A stretch of DNA of 64,000 bases from Larix kaempferi (GCA_027924585.1 BSBM01000904.1:17691501-17755500); one strand, 5' to 3'; numbered from the stretch's first letter, positions 1 to 12,090 are shown. Numbers and translations are program-made. The notes: generated from the letters alone by a model not told the origin.

Positions 1-191
1 CAACCACCTCTTTGACATCAACTTTGAAGTACCACGACTAGCTAGATAGGATTAGGGACTTGCGCACATAGTTTTACGTACTTCTTCAAATTGGCATATG
101 GATACTAAGTCCTCTTTGACATCATTGAAAACTAAATTTCAACAAAGAGGTGGTCGAGATGATGGTCAAGAAAGAACATTTTTTAAAGGTA

Positions 192-375
192 GAGGAAACC
201 TGTGAGCAATTTTTATGTCAACATTTTGGACCACAATCATGTGGGTCCATCATTAAGAGAACCCAATACTTGGAATGGGATACTCGTCCCATTCTAAGTA
301 TTGGGTTCTCTTGATAATTTAATGGCCTGAATGTGGTATGAAACGTTGACATAAAAACAACACACAGGTTTCCTC
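192..375. repeat. Foldback (MITE-like) hairpin
   Basis: The outer arms GAGGAAACCTGTG (192-204) and CACAGGTTTCCTC (363-375) are perfect inverted repeats. TTTATGTCAAC and GTTGACATAAA pair further in. The core arms (253-280 and 287-314) pair at 26 of 28 positions around a 6-nt loop. The whole 184 bp can therefore fold into one hairpin, and weaker pairing continues outside it. This is the structure of a foldback MITE or of a small-RNA precursor. No target duplication was identified. No protein reading is credible here. Confidence 0.75.
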
Positions 376-977
376 CACGGTCAAAAACAAATTCGCACAT
401 GTGAATATGGAATCCCTGAATTCTAAGAAACAATATACAAAATATATCGGTACATTTGATATAAATATTAACATTTAAGTTTCCACTACCCCCTAAAAGG
501 AAAAAACTAATCTAAAATTTTGAAATCATTTTGGGGTAGGAGATCATTCTATAGATGGTTGTCCTATCATCATTGGAAAGTTGAGACAAAGAAGAAAAGT
601 AAATATTTTAAAGCAATTGGAAACACTAGACCAATAATATAAAAAACGTAAGCATTGTCAAAGGACTTGAGAAGATGTCCTCATTTCCTTAAAGAACAAA
701 TTAGCCAATTATCCATATCCATCAAAGAAAATATAGTATGTGAAGGAGGATACCCATATCTACCAAAGGTTAGTGGATGAAGAAGATCATGAGTCCATTC
801 AAGCAAACTGTATAGAATGTTAAGAGGGTATAATCGAAAAAAAATTCGAATATTTTGGCCAAAGATAGTGCATTGACAATATTTATAGAATGATTGAAGC
901 AATTGAAAAAATTCAACAAGCAAAGCAATGAAGAACCTTTGTAAATTGATGAGAGTTTAAGACCTATCAAAATATTA
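376..977. other. No gene recognised
   Basis: AT-rich stretch with only short broken reading frames on both strands. I see no retroelement motif, RNA gene or clear repeat. It ends at TGATCC (978-983), the outer end of the LTR described next. Confidence 0.5.
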
Positions 978-1711
978 TGATCCATAATTCGATCTAGGAG
1001 TGGATGGATTACTTGTTCATTAGGAGACAATGGACTTTGGTTTTGACGTAAATGTACTAACAAACTCCACATAGATCAACATGGCATGATCTAGATTATT
1101 TGCAAAACGAAGTGAATGCAACAATATAAAATGGAACCACACACACAAATGTTTTGCAAAAATCGTAGTAGTGCAATAAAACCCAAATTCTATTAATGAA
1201 TGTAACGGAAAAACGTCGTAAATTGTAAAGCAATACAAACTAGCTTAGTTGGTGGTAGCTTGTCTATGAAGAGAGATGTTTCATCTACGCTCATTTGCAA
1301 GATTTGATTACAAAGAGAACGCAAAGGGCCTTTTTATCATAATCATAAAGAGGCAAAAAATCGAACATCCAAAAACCTAACCCTATGAGATGAAGTTCCA
1401 AAAGGATTTGTGGGCCCCGAGGTGGCTAGTTGATACATCAACTTCCCAGTGCCACAAATTTCATATACGATCTTCATTTAGGGCACTCGATAACTTGTTG
1501 GAAAGAACTAACAAGAATTAAAACTTTTGACTAGGCTCGAGGCATGCCATTACAATCATGGTCCCTCCAATTAGCCAAAAAACATCGTTTAGGGCCTCAA
1601 AACAACCTTGGAAGTTCGAGACTTGAAAAAACATAGAAAACTGCCAAGAAGATGGAGAACTATTGTAACTTGGTGGAACATGTGGGTGGCCACCAATATC
1701 CACTTGGATTA
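978..1711 (-). repeat. 3' LTR of a Ty3/gypsy element (family A, copy 1)
   Basis: Read on the minus strand, this starts TAATCC directly after a purine-rich tract (1712-1724, AAGGGGGGAGGA type) that follows the end of the pol remnant, and it finishes GGATCA. It aligns along most of its length with 12463-13081 on the plus strand, which begins TGATCC and ends GGATCA. Shared blocks include TTTTGAGGCCCTAAACGA, the segment before AAAAGGCCC, and ATTAATAGAAT. The start TA instead of TG looks like a G-to-A change. The 734-bp length is longer than the solo copy, so the two differ by indels. Confidence 0.65.
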
Positions 1712-1722
1712 GTCCTCCCCCC

Positions 1723-3720
1723 TTAGGGATCAATGGTCTCCATTGCGTTAATTTCCTCCACCAAATGAGGAAACTTTTGTTGAATCTGACTCCTAGTGAG
1801 CCTCTTTCACTAATAAAGAAGTTGCCCTACTTTGATGACTCGATACAGTTGGATGTTCTACTGGCAAGTGCCTTTCATCTCAGTGTCCATGATTTGATCG
1901 ACTATATCCTTCTCAATGCAGTCAGGATTGAGTTCTATAGGGGCCAGGTGCTTGACTACCTCTGAGGTGTCCAAGAGGGGTGGAAAATATGGTCAAATTA
2001 GATCCACTTTAAAGACAGCGTGTAAGTCGAGGAAAGGGGGAATACTTAACTCAAAATAATTCTCACCCATAACCTTGGTGACAGTGTAAGGCCCATATTG
2101 AGGTGGGTAGAGATTCTGATGGGGCCATGTGAGGCGTTCTTTCTGTAAATGTAACTAGACTATATCACCAACCTGAAACTTATGTGGAACTCGATGCCAG
2201 TCATGTCGCTACTTATACTTGGCATTGGATTTCTGCAAGATATCATCAACTTGTTGTTGGATGTGTTGGATCTACTCAACGAATTTGGATGCCTGATCAG
2301 ACTCATTTTGAGCATGAGTGGACTCTTCCTATGTATAATATGCAATGGGTAGTGCTACATCAATTTAGGCTAATGGATATAACCCCAAGCACACCTTAAA
2401 AGGGATGTGGCTAATAGAGTTGTGAAGGGCCTTGTTGTATCTATGTTGAACATAAGGAAGGCTCTCATCCCGAGTGCAGAGATGTTTGGAGTTGTACATT
2501 CTCAAGATATGCACAATCATCATGTTGACCACTTATGTCTTCCCATCGGTTTGTGGGTAGAAGGTAGTCGATTTGGTCATATTGGTGTCCATCATCGACC
2601 ATAGGCTAGATCAGATGGTACTCAGGAACCTATTGTCTCGATTTGAAATAATGGCTTGTGGTAGGCAAAAATGAACCCAAACATGCTCGAAGAAGAACTT
2701 AGTAGTGTCCTCTGTTATGATGCTCTTCTTATAGTGAGATAAAATTACCATCTTAGAGAACTGGTCAACAACCACAAATACACAATCATTATCTGCTTGG
2801 TTTAAGGAAAGTTGGACATGTAGTCCATGGAGACAAACTCCTAGGGCTTGTCAGGGGTAGGCAACCGGATGTAAAATCCTTGATTCTTGATGGCATGTTT
2901 GGAAATAGCATAGGCGGTGCACGATCGAATGTACCTACCAACGTCACGTCGAAGCTTCGACCACTAAAAGTACTTATGCAACACTGTAATTGTCTTCTCT
3001 ACGCCGAAGTTCCCTGCCACTTGATTGCAATGTGCCTCCCAAATCATCTTATCACACTCGCTTGAAGGAACACAAAGGTGGTCAAGAAGGCATAAAAGTT
3101 CACCTTGGAGATGAATGCTCAACACTGATCTCCCTACTTGTCATGTCTGATAAGAAATAACAAAGTGAGGGTCATTGTCATACAATCTAGGCCGCTCGGA
3201 TGTTTCATGTCCACAAGAGTTGAGAACAGTAGTCAGTGCAACAACTGGAGGTCAGTTGAGGCAGTTTGTAATGTGATTGGTGGTTCCCTTCTTATACTTG
3301 ATGTTTAGGTGGAACTGTTGCAGGTGTGTGGACCACTTATGATGCCAGTCATTCTGTAAATTTCCTTGTGTCTACATGAACTATAGGGGCTTGTGATTAG
3401 TGTGGACGACGATATCCTTCCCTAAAATTTAATGTTTCCATTGACGACATGCCTGCATAATGGAGTACATCTCCTTGTTATAGATGGGATACCTATAAGT
3501 TGAATCAGAGAGTGTCTCACTATGACAGACCATCGGATGTCTGTGCCAAGTGAGGACTACACCAATAACATAGTCAGAGGCATCTGTCTCAATCTCAAAG
3601 GGTTGTTGTAGGTCTCGCAGTGTAAGGAGTGGCGCTAAGCAGAGGCATCGTTTCACATCCTCGAAGGCATTTTGTTGTGATTTATCCCAAGCAAACTTGG
3701 CTCTGGATCCACCCTTCTTG
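1723..3720 (-). pseudogene. Ty3/gypsy pol remnant (RNase H and integrase)
   Basis: Read from 3720 downward. The RNase H segment (3429-3656) shows FEIETDASDYVIGVVLT followed by YNKEMYSIMQACRQWKH, the usual end of gypsy RT and start of RNase H. Further down come an HHCC-like integrase finger (GNFGVEKTITVLHKYF then CTAYAISKH), a core fragment with SMDYMSNFP, the C-terminal HKFQVGDIV and LHLQKERL (about 2113-2200), and a chromodomain-like tail that ends in ETIDP just before the LTR. Many stops and shifts break the frame. Gag, protease and most of RT are missing; the copy is cut at about 3720. The orientation and LTR position fit one 5'-truncated element. Confidence 0.85.
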
Positions 3721-3729
3721 ATATTTCAA

Positions 3730-3779
3730 GATTACTATTCAAATATTTCTTAAAGATTCCTATTCAAATATTTCTTGAA
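3730..3779. repeat. 25-bp direct duplication
   Basis: GATTACTATTCAAATATTTC is followed after 25 bp by GATTCCTATTCAAATATTTC, so two near-identical units lie end to end. They sit exactly between the minus-strand gypsy remnant and the next plus-strand remnant, and may mark the junction between them. Confidence 0.7.
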
Positions 3780-3814
3780 CCCATTGGAGTTTTGAGGTTG
3801 CCTAAATAAGCATA

Positions 3815-5370
3815 ATGGGGGTTGCAACAATAATAGACTTTGAAGTAATTGACTTGACCAAAGGAAGCTTTGCATACACAGGTATAGTTGGTAGACACTT
3901 GGGAAGAAGAACAAAAGTAGGCAATCTAGATAAATATAGAAATAATTTGAAGGTAAATGATAAAAATATCATCATGCCTCTAGATTGAGAAAAAGGGAAG
4001 TCTTAGTTAGGGCCATTTGATGAAGACAAAGAAAACAATATCATAAGAAAGATTTATCAAATATTGCACTAAATACAATGGAACATGAGTGGATGTCTCA
4101 AATTGGGATGACAATCTTTCATCAGACATAATTAAGACATTGAATTGTATGAATGGAAGATGGATAACCACAAAGCAAGAGCAAGAAACTGATAGAGTAT
4201 CAAAGCCATCCCAAAAGACAACATCAAGAAGTGCTTCTCAATGAGAGAAACACAAATCATTCATGAAATAAGCAGACAACATCCTAATATGATCCCAACA
4301 AAAAGGGAGACAAGTTGCTTCATTCAATTAAGTTAGGACCTTAAATATTAAGAACTACTTCTCAATGAGAGAAACACAAATCATTCATGAAATACGCAGA
4401 TAACATCCTAGTATGATCCCAACAAAAAGGGAGACAACTTGCTTCCTTCAATTAAGTTATCACCTTAAATGCATGCAAATGGAGTTTTAAAGAATGTGGG
4501 ACACCAAGGGCAGCTTCAAAGTTTAGTGGAGAAATTTACTATGCAAGCTATTTGTTGGTGGAGCACCCACATGCATCTTCTGCAAACATATACTTGGACA
4601 ATAGCAACCTTATTCATAATTTAAAGATTTGGAGGCAAGGAAATTATAATAGTAATCGAACAAAAAATTGCTAGGCCATTTAGTTGAAGAGCATGTATAG
4701 GAATGCGGAAAAATGGTTAAAAGTAGGATATTAGGATGAGAGAAATTGGCCCCATTTCTTTCCCAATACCTTGGAAGAGTTAGTGCACAAGCAGTATGAA
4801 GTTAAGGAATCTAAAGGGAAAAAATGGAAATGGCATTAGTATACAAAATTTTATAAAGGCCTTGAGTTTTAAGCTAGTGAAAAAATGACTAGCACTTATT
4901 GTCGAATTAATTAAAGAATTCATAGAAAAACTCACTGAAGGAAGCACTCTCGATTAATGATAGTAAAAATTCAAATAAGCACCACCTTTGATTTTGACCA
5001 AAATCAAGTTAGTTGACCAAAGCATAGAGGCACTTATGTGCAACATAATTAAGATGTTAAATGAAATTCAATTGGAAAAAGTTTTAGATGGAAGAATGAA
5101 GAAAACAAGAAGCATGTGAAGACAACATACATAGTCAATAAATCTAAAGAACAATAACCACTCGAAGAAGAAGACAATCAAATTGCAAGAATGCTATCAG
5201 GTAGTCAAAGGGGGAGAGAAAATTTTGGATGAATCAAACACTCCATATTGGATGAATGCAAAGATTAAAACAAAATGATTCAATATATCAAATAAGGCAG
5301 AACCAAAGATGGCACAAATTGGAGATTAATGTTCAGAAAAATAAACAAAGGGGATAATTTACTTGTTGAA
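3815..5370 (+). pseudogene. Ty3/gypsy gag-protease region, heavily decayed
   Basis: From ATG at 3815 one frame can be followed for about 530 bp through many stops, most of them changes from codons such as TGG or CAG. It shows MGVATIIDFEVIDLTKGSF and later MRETQIIHEISRQHPNMIP. After a tandem duplication the frame moves, and YRNAEKWLKVGY, then PHFFPNTLEELVHKQYEVKE, are typical of a plant retrotransposon gag domain. No clear zinc knuckle or protease active site can be read. It leads straight into the RT at 5371 on the same strand, so I assign it to the same element. The gag identification is moderate; the first 500 bp are assigned mainly by position. Confidence 0.55.
4226..4473. repeat. 124-bp tandem duplication inside gag
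   Basis: CTTCTCAATGAGAGAAACAC occurs at 4234 and again at 4358, and the following 120 bp are repeated with a few changes. 124 is not a multiple of three, so the duplication itself shifts the reading frame of the gag remnant. Confidence 0.85.
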
Positions 5371-6590
5371 AGAATGAGATGATTCCTTTGCAAGAGATTA
5401 TGATAACCTCAAAGTGTTAGTATCATACATGGGAGAGATTCAAATAGACTTGGTCCTAGGAACTAAACCTATCAATAAAAGACCTCACAGGCTAGCTTAT
5501 AAATCCAAGGATCTTGTTTAGTAAGAAGTTGACAATATGTTGGTAGTAGGAATAATATACCCCATTTAAAAATTAGAATAGGAAATCCCAATGGTGGTTC
5601 AACTAAAGAACAAATATGCCAAAAGACTAAGAACATGGGTTGACTTTAGAGGGTTGAAAAGAGTAAATATGACAAATCCATTACCAACACCATTTGTTGT
5701 TGAAATCATAAATAAAGTAGCAAGTCATGAATGCTATTACTGATGTCTCCTCTTAATATAACCACGTACCCATAGCGATTGAAGATTAAGAAAAAACCAC
5801 ATTTGTAACATAATGGGGATATTTTACCTATAAGGCAATGCCTTTTACTTTCAATAATGTTGTTGTTATTTTCTCAAGCATCGTAGTGAAGGATATTCAA
5901 GAGTTCATATACAAGATACTAGTAGACTATTTCAATGTTTGGACTATATGCAACTTACTGACGAACCATGTCTAATGGCGAAGGATGATTAGACAATTTC
6001 AACTATCACTAAACACTAAGAAACGTATAATTACAACCCCTATTAGTATCCTACATGGTTATATAGCTTGTAAAGAAGCTATAAAAGTCTACGTGACCAA
6101 AATTAAGATTGTGGCCTTAAAACCATCGATTAATCCCTACTAGATTGTGATTCTTCTTCACCATACTAGATACTATGGGAAATCTACAAGGCATTAATTT
6201 GATATCATGTTTCCTTTTTATGAACTACTTCGTTTGGAGGTCAAATTCGTATGGTTTGTTTCCTACCAAGAGTCCTTTGAGTTCCTAAAGAAGATGCTAG
6301 TTTAAGCCCCTATAATGAGATTTTCTTGCTAGTTCAAAAAATTCAATAATGAGATTTTCTTGCTAGTTAAAAAAATTCATGTGCATGTTGATACATCCAA
6401 ATTTTTTGTTGGCATTTTCCTATCTCAACTTGGAGAAGCTAAGATTGATCACCCCATATTTTATGCAAGTACAAAACTAAATAACACTAAAAGGAATGAT
6501 TTAACCACAAAAGATGGTTTGGGTATGATCTCTGCATTGCAAAAATTTGAACACTATTTTTTGGATAACCAACTTGTCTAAAATTATGCT
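5371..6590 (+). pseudogene. Ty3/gypsy reverse transcriptase and RNase H remnant
   Basis: RT is recognisable from LGTKPINKRPHRLAYKSKDL (about 5455) through WVDFRGLKRVNMTNPLPTPF (about 5637) and the segment around IYKILVDYFN. The FxDD catalytic box is degraded. The RNase H block at 6360-6581 reads VHVDTSKFFVGIFLSQLGEA and then LNNTKRNDLTTKDGLGMISA, with the catalytic-type Asp in VHVDTS kept. Frame changes and stops occur throughout. The copy stops after HYFLDNQLV (about 6575), so integrase and 3' LTR are absent. It belongs to the gag region upstream. Confidence 0.85.
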
Positions 6591-7593
6591 AAAGAAAACA
6601 AACATACATAATAATAACACAAAGATTTTTACCTTTGAAATCCATTTTGGGAAAACAACAAGAAATAGCCTTTTTCAGTTTTTTTATGTTAAAAACTTAT
6701 TACAATAAGAATCTCCATACTCTTAGACAAAGATTTTGTGTTTTCTTATTCCTCTAGCCATGTTTTGCAAATGATAGTTTCAATGTTAGATAATGTTAGT
6801 TTCCCATAGGATGATATACTCTCTCCATCATCGGGCTTCACATTCTCAATCTTCCTCTATCTTCTTTTGTGCCATCAACATCCCAAACTTCCAAATTCTA
6901 TCTACAAATCATGGCCCCCTCTGCATCCTATGGATATCCTGCCTCTTTATTACCTCCTTACTTTGGTTTTACTTCCCTCCTCTAAAGGCCAAGATACTCA
7001 AGAATTGTTATAGGTTTATCTTGGATGTTGGTCACTTTCCACAACATGAAATGGACTTTTAGGCCCTTTTCCATTTTTTCACGTGGCAACCTCTAATTGG
7101 TTATTGAAATGGCCATGTGGCCACCAGTATGTTCATGCTTCCTCTTTATTTGTAATATGGAGGTTGAAACATAGATGTATTACCCTCTCCTTTTCCTAGA
7201 TTTTGGCTTCGTTATATGTAAGATATGGCCTTTTAGGTCTTTTTCTATTTGGCCACACAGAAACCTTCAATTGGTTATTGTTGTAGGCTCCTCCTTCGTT
7301 GCATAGTGCAAAGTATGCCAAATCATTACACAACCCTTGTCCTTATGCATTTTTCCTTCTCCTTTATCACAAAGTATGAAGGGTAGAGATCTTCATTCTC
7401 CGTGCTTGCTTCCACATTCACATGATTTACTTTGAATATCCTTAACCTTTTCCTTGATATTTTCCTTATTTTACTATGTAGAGTGAAGGGTATGAAGCTA
7501 AGGCTCTACCATGGCTTGCATATGCCTTCACATGCCCCTTACCTTAGCCAATTTAATCCATGTGTGGAGTGCATCAAGTAGGAACATTTCGTC
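6591..7593. other. Non-coding spacer with a diverged direct repeat
   Basis: No coding domain is recognisable. A block beginning CTTTTAGG and ending in ATTGGTTATTG is present at 7056-7108 and, diverged, at 7230-7285, giving an offset of about 174 bp. It could be the remains of an LTR, but it does not match the LTR at 12224. Confidence 0.4.
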
Positions 7594-7599
7594 TCATTC

Positions 7600-8450
7600 A
7601 AATGTACTCAACTCCATAAGTATAAAATTTTCCAAGGCATGAAAACAAGGACTGTTATTGTTGATCCAACGAATGTCGATGCTAAGTTTATCATCGATGT
7701 AAAGAAGGGTGAAGCTGTGGGTGCCATCACAACCTACATTTCGAGGGATATTCACTTTCATACAAGCGAGATCGACTATCCTCATGCCATTTAGAGTAAG
7801 TTGAAGACTTTGTTCAATAAGATAAATGAAGGCGAAGTTATGCAGATAGAGAAAGAGTTGATCTCTCTAGAACCTCTTTCCTTTGATTGGATCGAGGACT
7901 AGTTAGCTTGCGTCAAGGAGCTACAGTTGAAATTGGGAAAATGTGGCACGGATTTTCCCAATAAGGATGGACAACTCATCGAACTGGTCCTGATGATTTT
8001 GAAGACACCATATGATGTCTTATGTTCCTCCCTTTGCACCAATTGGATATCACGCAAGAAAGATGATAAGGATTTTACCTTTGATGCTTTATGTGATTTG
8101 TTGATCAAGGACCAACAAAAGATGCTTGAAGAGGGGAAGCTTGGTAGCAATCAATAAGCTCACTTGTTGAAAAGCAAGGTCAGGCCCAATCTTAAAGAAC
8201 GTGGTCGACTGGATCAATGAAGAGAATTTATCGACCAGCCTACAAAAGAGTCGTCATCGAAGAAGAAGGATCGAAAAAAGAAGACCCGATGACATTGTGG
8301 AAAAGTAGGACATGTCAAGAAGAACTGTTGGAAGAAGATGAAGGATTTGGAAGAAAGTTTCAAGCACTTGGAAGGCAGTGTGTTGACTGGTCAGTCGATC
8401 AATCGACCTGCAGAAAACTATACCTTCTATGTAAGTACTTCTCATGTGTT
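7600..8450 (+). pseudogene. copia gag remnant
   Basis: The best part is 7927-8157 (MKLGKCGTDFPNKDGQLIEL and later FDALCDLLIKDQQKMLEEGK), a UBN2-type copia gag. Downstream, in a shifted frame, HCGKVGHVKKNC (about 8300-8336) is a CCHC zinc knuckle of which the first Cys is lost and a stop stands just before. Upstream, 7600-7900 reads as gag only in pieces. The frame is lost at least twice, and no full-length product is possible. Confidence 0.7.
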
Positions 8451-8478
8451 ACATGCCCATACCACTCGGACATAATGG

Positions 8479-9120
8479 ATGGTTGATTTTGGATGCACTC
8501 ACCATATGGCCAAAGACACTTCTATGTTCTCTTCCTTAAGTGGAGCTCCTAAACATAAGATTTATGTAGCCGACAACTACACTCTCACTATTGCTGGAAG
8601 TGGAGAAGTTGAATGCCAGCATGGCCGAATAACCAATGCCTTTCATGTGCCTAGTATGAGTGCTAACTTGTTTTCGGTTGATCAACTCACGCAGACTAAG
8701 AACATTGTTGAGTTTTGGTTAGATCACTTTATCATAAAGGATCTAAGGCTTCTAGGGGCAGTTATTCCTTCAGGGTATTTGGACCCCAAATATGGACTTT
8801 ACAAGTTATATGATTCCTCTCGACTAACTGCACTGACTGCACTCATTTCTCAAACCAATGACGGGAGTCGAATTTGGCATGAACGACTTGGACACCTAAA
8901 CTTCATAAGTTTGAAGATGATGGTAACTCACAACGTGGTTTATGGTATGCCAAATACCATTCCATCTGATGGATTTTGTAGTGGATGCATGCTTGGAAAG
9001 CATCATCAGGCGCGTTTTGATTTAGGGAAAGCATGGAGAGCACAAAATCAACTGGAACTTGTTCAGAATGATCTTTGTTACACAAACAAACCCTCATTAG
9101 CAGGATTGAAGGATATTTGA
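8479..9120 (+). pseudogene. copia protease and GAG-pre-integrase domain
   Basis: This 213-codon open stretch starts MVDFGCTHHM. It corresponds to the copia protease motif D-S-G-C/A-T-x-H-M, with the Asp kept but Ser changed to Phe. FHVPSMSANLFSVDQL is the usual downstream protease block. WHERLGHLNF and CSGCMLGKHHQ form the HHCC-type zinc-binding GAG-pre-integrase domain (residues about 135-180). ELVQNDLCY begins the integrase core, with Asp kept. The frame breaks at 9118 with TGA. It is the best-preserved part of this element. Confidence 0.85.
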
Positions 9121-9971
9121 CCATTATTGATGATTTCTCTAGGTTTACATGGGTATATTTCTTAAAGAATAAGAGTCAAGTATTTGAAATATTTAAGGAA
9201 TTTAGAGCACTCGCTGAGAAGTAGAGTGGTCGACCCATTAAATGTCTAAGATCAAACAATGTGGGTGAATATGTGAGTCAGTAGTTTGAAGAATATCTCT
9301 TGAAAAATGGTATTTCTGGCAGAGATCTGTTCCTCACACCCCCCAATAGAATCGAGTCACAGAGAGGAACAATCGGACTTTGGTAGAAATGGCCAGATGC
9401 CTGCTGTAGACCAAAGACCTTTCAACCAAGTTTTGGGCAGAAGTTGTTTATTGCTCCAATTATCTCCTAAACCTTTTTCTCACCAAAGTTGTTGTTGACA
9501 TGACTCCAGTTGAGAAATGGAATTGAAGGAAACCCTCTGTTCGACACCTCAGAAATTTTGGATGTGTTGCTTGGGAGCACATCAATGTCAACTGCATAAA
9601 GAAGTTGGATGCAAAAAGTCATGCTTCCATCATGATGGGCTACTCTGATGAGTCAAAAACCTATAGATTGACTGACCCTGTCAAACAGTAGATCATCTTA
9701 ACCAGAAGTGTGATCTTCGATGAGACAATTTCAGGTAATAAGTTATTGAATTCCTTCTCTGGTCCATTGAACAGTGATCCATTTGACAGTCTTGAAGAGT
9801 CTAATCGAGTATGCCCATAATCGGAATCATGATTGGACCAATGAATTATGCTCCTGAGTCAACTAGTAGTCAGTCTACTATGACTACATAAGTCAGTAGT
9901 CCGACTTCCTTGACTCACATAACTGGGGATAGTCGACCCGAATCATCACCGATTTGCTTACCTTGGTGAGT
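9121..9971 (+). pseudogene. copia integrase remnant
   Basis: Across shifted frames one reads [20 protein letters not shown] (about 9125-9185), a core with KCLRSNNVGEY (the second catalytic Asp of SDNGGE is changed), then MARCLL, and later FGCVAWEHINVNCIKKLDAK and MMGYSDESKTYRL. These are the standard landmarks of the copia integrase and its C-terminal extension. Stops interrupt it repeatedly. It ends where the 445-bp insertion begins. Confidence 0.75.
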
Positions 9972-10416
9972 TGTTAATGTTAGAAAAACAGGATCGCAGA
10001 GCAAGAAAAATAAACAAGATGCAAATATAAATCACATAAACATAATACAAGAGAGACACCAATATAACGTGGTTCACTCAATCTCGGCTATGTCCATGGA
10101 GAAATTTCTAGTCTTTTTATTATTATACCATCCAACAAATGAAGGGATACAACCTGCAACACATCCGCTACAACTTCCTCTTAAATCTCTCTTAGTCTCA
10201 CAATCACAGAGATCTTTACAATATTACAATATATTACACAACTGTATTACAATGTCTTCCTTTTAAAGGTAATTACCATGGGAAAATACTACGGGATACC
10301 TAATACCATGGGTCCATAAATTGTTGGCCAACAAAACAACCCATAGAATTTCTTTCAGGGGCTTCGCCCCAGGTCCCCGTGGGGGGGCAATGACCCCCCA
10401 CACCCCCCCGCTGGGA
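9972..10416 (-). mobile_element. LTR-like insertion in the copia element
   Basis: The copia reading is interrupted here. The 5 bp TGAGT stand on both sides (9967-9971 and 10417-10421), consistent with a target duplication. The insert contains ACGTGGTTCACTCAATCTCG and GTCCATGGAG, a block common in the U5 part of plant LTRs read in reverse, and a GC-rich end with GGGGCTTCGCCCC and runs of G and C (10368-10412). One end is TG; the other is not a clean CA, so the exact border is uncertain. A solo LTR on the minus strand is the simplest reading. Confidence 0.5.
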
Positions 10417-11478
10417 TGAGTGTATAGTACACATACATATCATATAAAACTATGGTACAAACACGGTTGAAACAACAGAATCTATGAATTAAGAAGATCA
10501 AGCTCCACAACCAACAATTAAGACAATTGAAGCTGTTGGATCGGATGCTGGCGATCTTAGTATTGGTCGGCATAATCATAGTCAGAAATAATGTGGCGGT
10601 GTTGCCTTGATGGCAAGTGTTCTTGACACCTGTGATCCTTATACCTATGTTGATGCTCAAGGTGTGCTAAAATGGGAAAATGCTATGACTGCTGAAATTG
10701 ATTCTTTAAAGAAGAACCAGACATGGGAACTTGTTCCCTGACTACAAGGAAAGAATGTCATGAAGTGTCGATGGTTCCATAAGACTAAGTTTACCTCCTA
10801 CGATGCTATTGAACACCACAAGGCTCATTTGGTTGCCAATGGATTCTCTCGGCAAGAAGGCATCAACTACACTTAAACCTTTTCTCCCAATGCAAAGATG
10901 AATTATGTTCGAGTAATCCTTTCCCTTGCTGCTCGTTTTGGATGGGGGATTCAACAAATGAATGTTAAATGTGCCTTTCTTCATGGAGATCTAACTGAAT
11001 AAATCGATACGGAGCAACCTCCTAGCTTTGTGACGGATTGTGGTCTTGTTTTTCGACTGAAGAAGTCATTGTATGGATTGAAATAGGCACCTTGTGCTTT
11101 GTATGAGAAGATTGATTGCTTCTTTGTCAATCTTGGCTTCAAATGTTGTGAATTTGATCACAATATTTATGTATTGCATGTTCATGGTGATACTTTGATT
11201 GTGGCATTATATGTTGATGTGTTAGTCATAACTAGAAATAATATCAACCTGATTTTGGATTTGAAGAAAAAACTTGCAGATACCTTTGAAATGACTGACC
11301 TTGGTCTTTTGCATTTCTTTCTGGGCATTCAAATTTTGCAAATGGATGATGGTATCTTTCTTTCTCAGCCTAAATATTCCTCGGATCTATTGAAACAATT
11401 CAAGATGGATGACTGTAAGTCGCGTGATACACCTTATCAGTTGGGAGTGAAATTTTCGAAAGACTGCGACTCTCCATG
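10417..11478 (+). pseudogene. copia reverse transcriptase remnant
   Basis: The RT begins near MASVLDTCDPYTYVDAQGV (about 10609), then TAEIDSLKKNQTWELVP, KCRWFHKTKFTSYDAIEHHK and HLVANGFSRQEGINYT. MNVKCAFLHGDLTE is followed by LKKSLYGLK. The open part 11099-11479 carries the catalytic box as YVDV instead of YVDD (about 11212), so one catalytic Asp is gone. Stops replace several Gln or Trp codons. RNase H follows on the same strand. Confidence 0.85.
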
Positions 11479-11519
11479 AGTCGACGCCACTCTCTACAGA
11501 TAGTTGGTTGGTAGCCTAA

Positions 11520-12090
11520 ATTTACTTAACTCCTAGTCGACCAAATCTCTCATTTGTTGTTAGTATGGTCTCCCAGTTCATGCAGGATGCTCGAGAAATC
11601 CATTGGAAAGCTACAAAGATAATTATTCGCTATATTAAGGGCACCTATCAATATGGTATCAAGTATTGTCATAGTACAGAACCATTGGTCGGTTTCACTA
11701 ATTCCGAATGGGGAGGTGACATTTACGACCAAAATTCCACTTCTAGCTATGTGTTTCAATTGAGTTCTAGACCCTTGGTTTGGTCATGTAAGAAACATAA
11801 GGTAGTCATCTCTCTCTTGACTATGGAAGCCGAATATCCTGGCATTGCCAATGGAGGTACAAAGGCAGTTTGGATTCGTCAGCTTCTCAAGGAGCTTGGG
11901 TTTCTAGTTCAAGCCTCGACTATTGTTTCCTGTGATAATCAATGTACTATTCAATTTGCTGATAATCATGTTACTCGTAGCAAGATGAAGCATGTTGAAA
12001 TACATGCCCATTATTTGAGATAGTTGGTACAAGAAAAGTTTGTCTCACTTGTTCATTGTAGGACAAATGATTAGGTCGCTAATATATTTA
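11520..12090 (+). pseudogene. copia RNase H remnant
   Basis: The open segment 11565-12023 contains the end of RT (HWKATKIIIRYIKGTYQYGI) and RNase H: GFTNSEWGGD (the catalytic Asp of GFTDSDW is Asn), STSSYVFQLSSRPLVWSCKK, MEAEYPGIA, and CDNQCTIQFADNHVTRSKMK. KHVEIHAHYLR ends it with a stop; the tail LVQEKFVSLVH can still be read behind that stop. The 3' PPT lies about 190 bp further. Confidence 0.85.

Noticed and set aside
5-150. CCACCTCTTTG and CAAAGAGGTGG as a terminal inverted repeat of a small element
   Set aside because: Only 11 bp, no flanking duplication and no further pairing between the arms.
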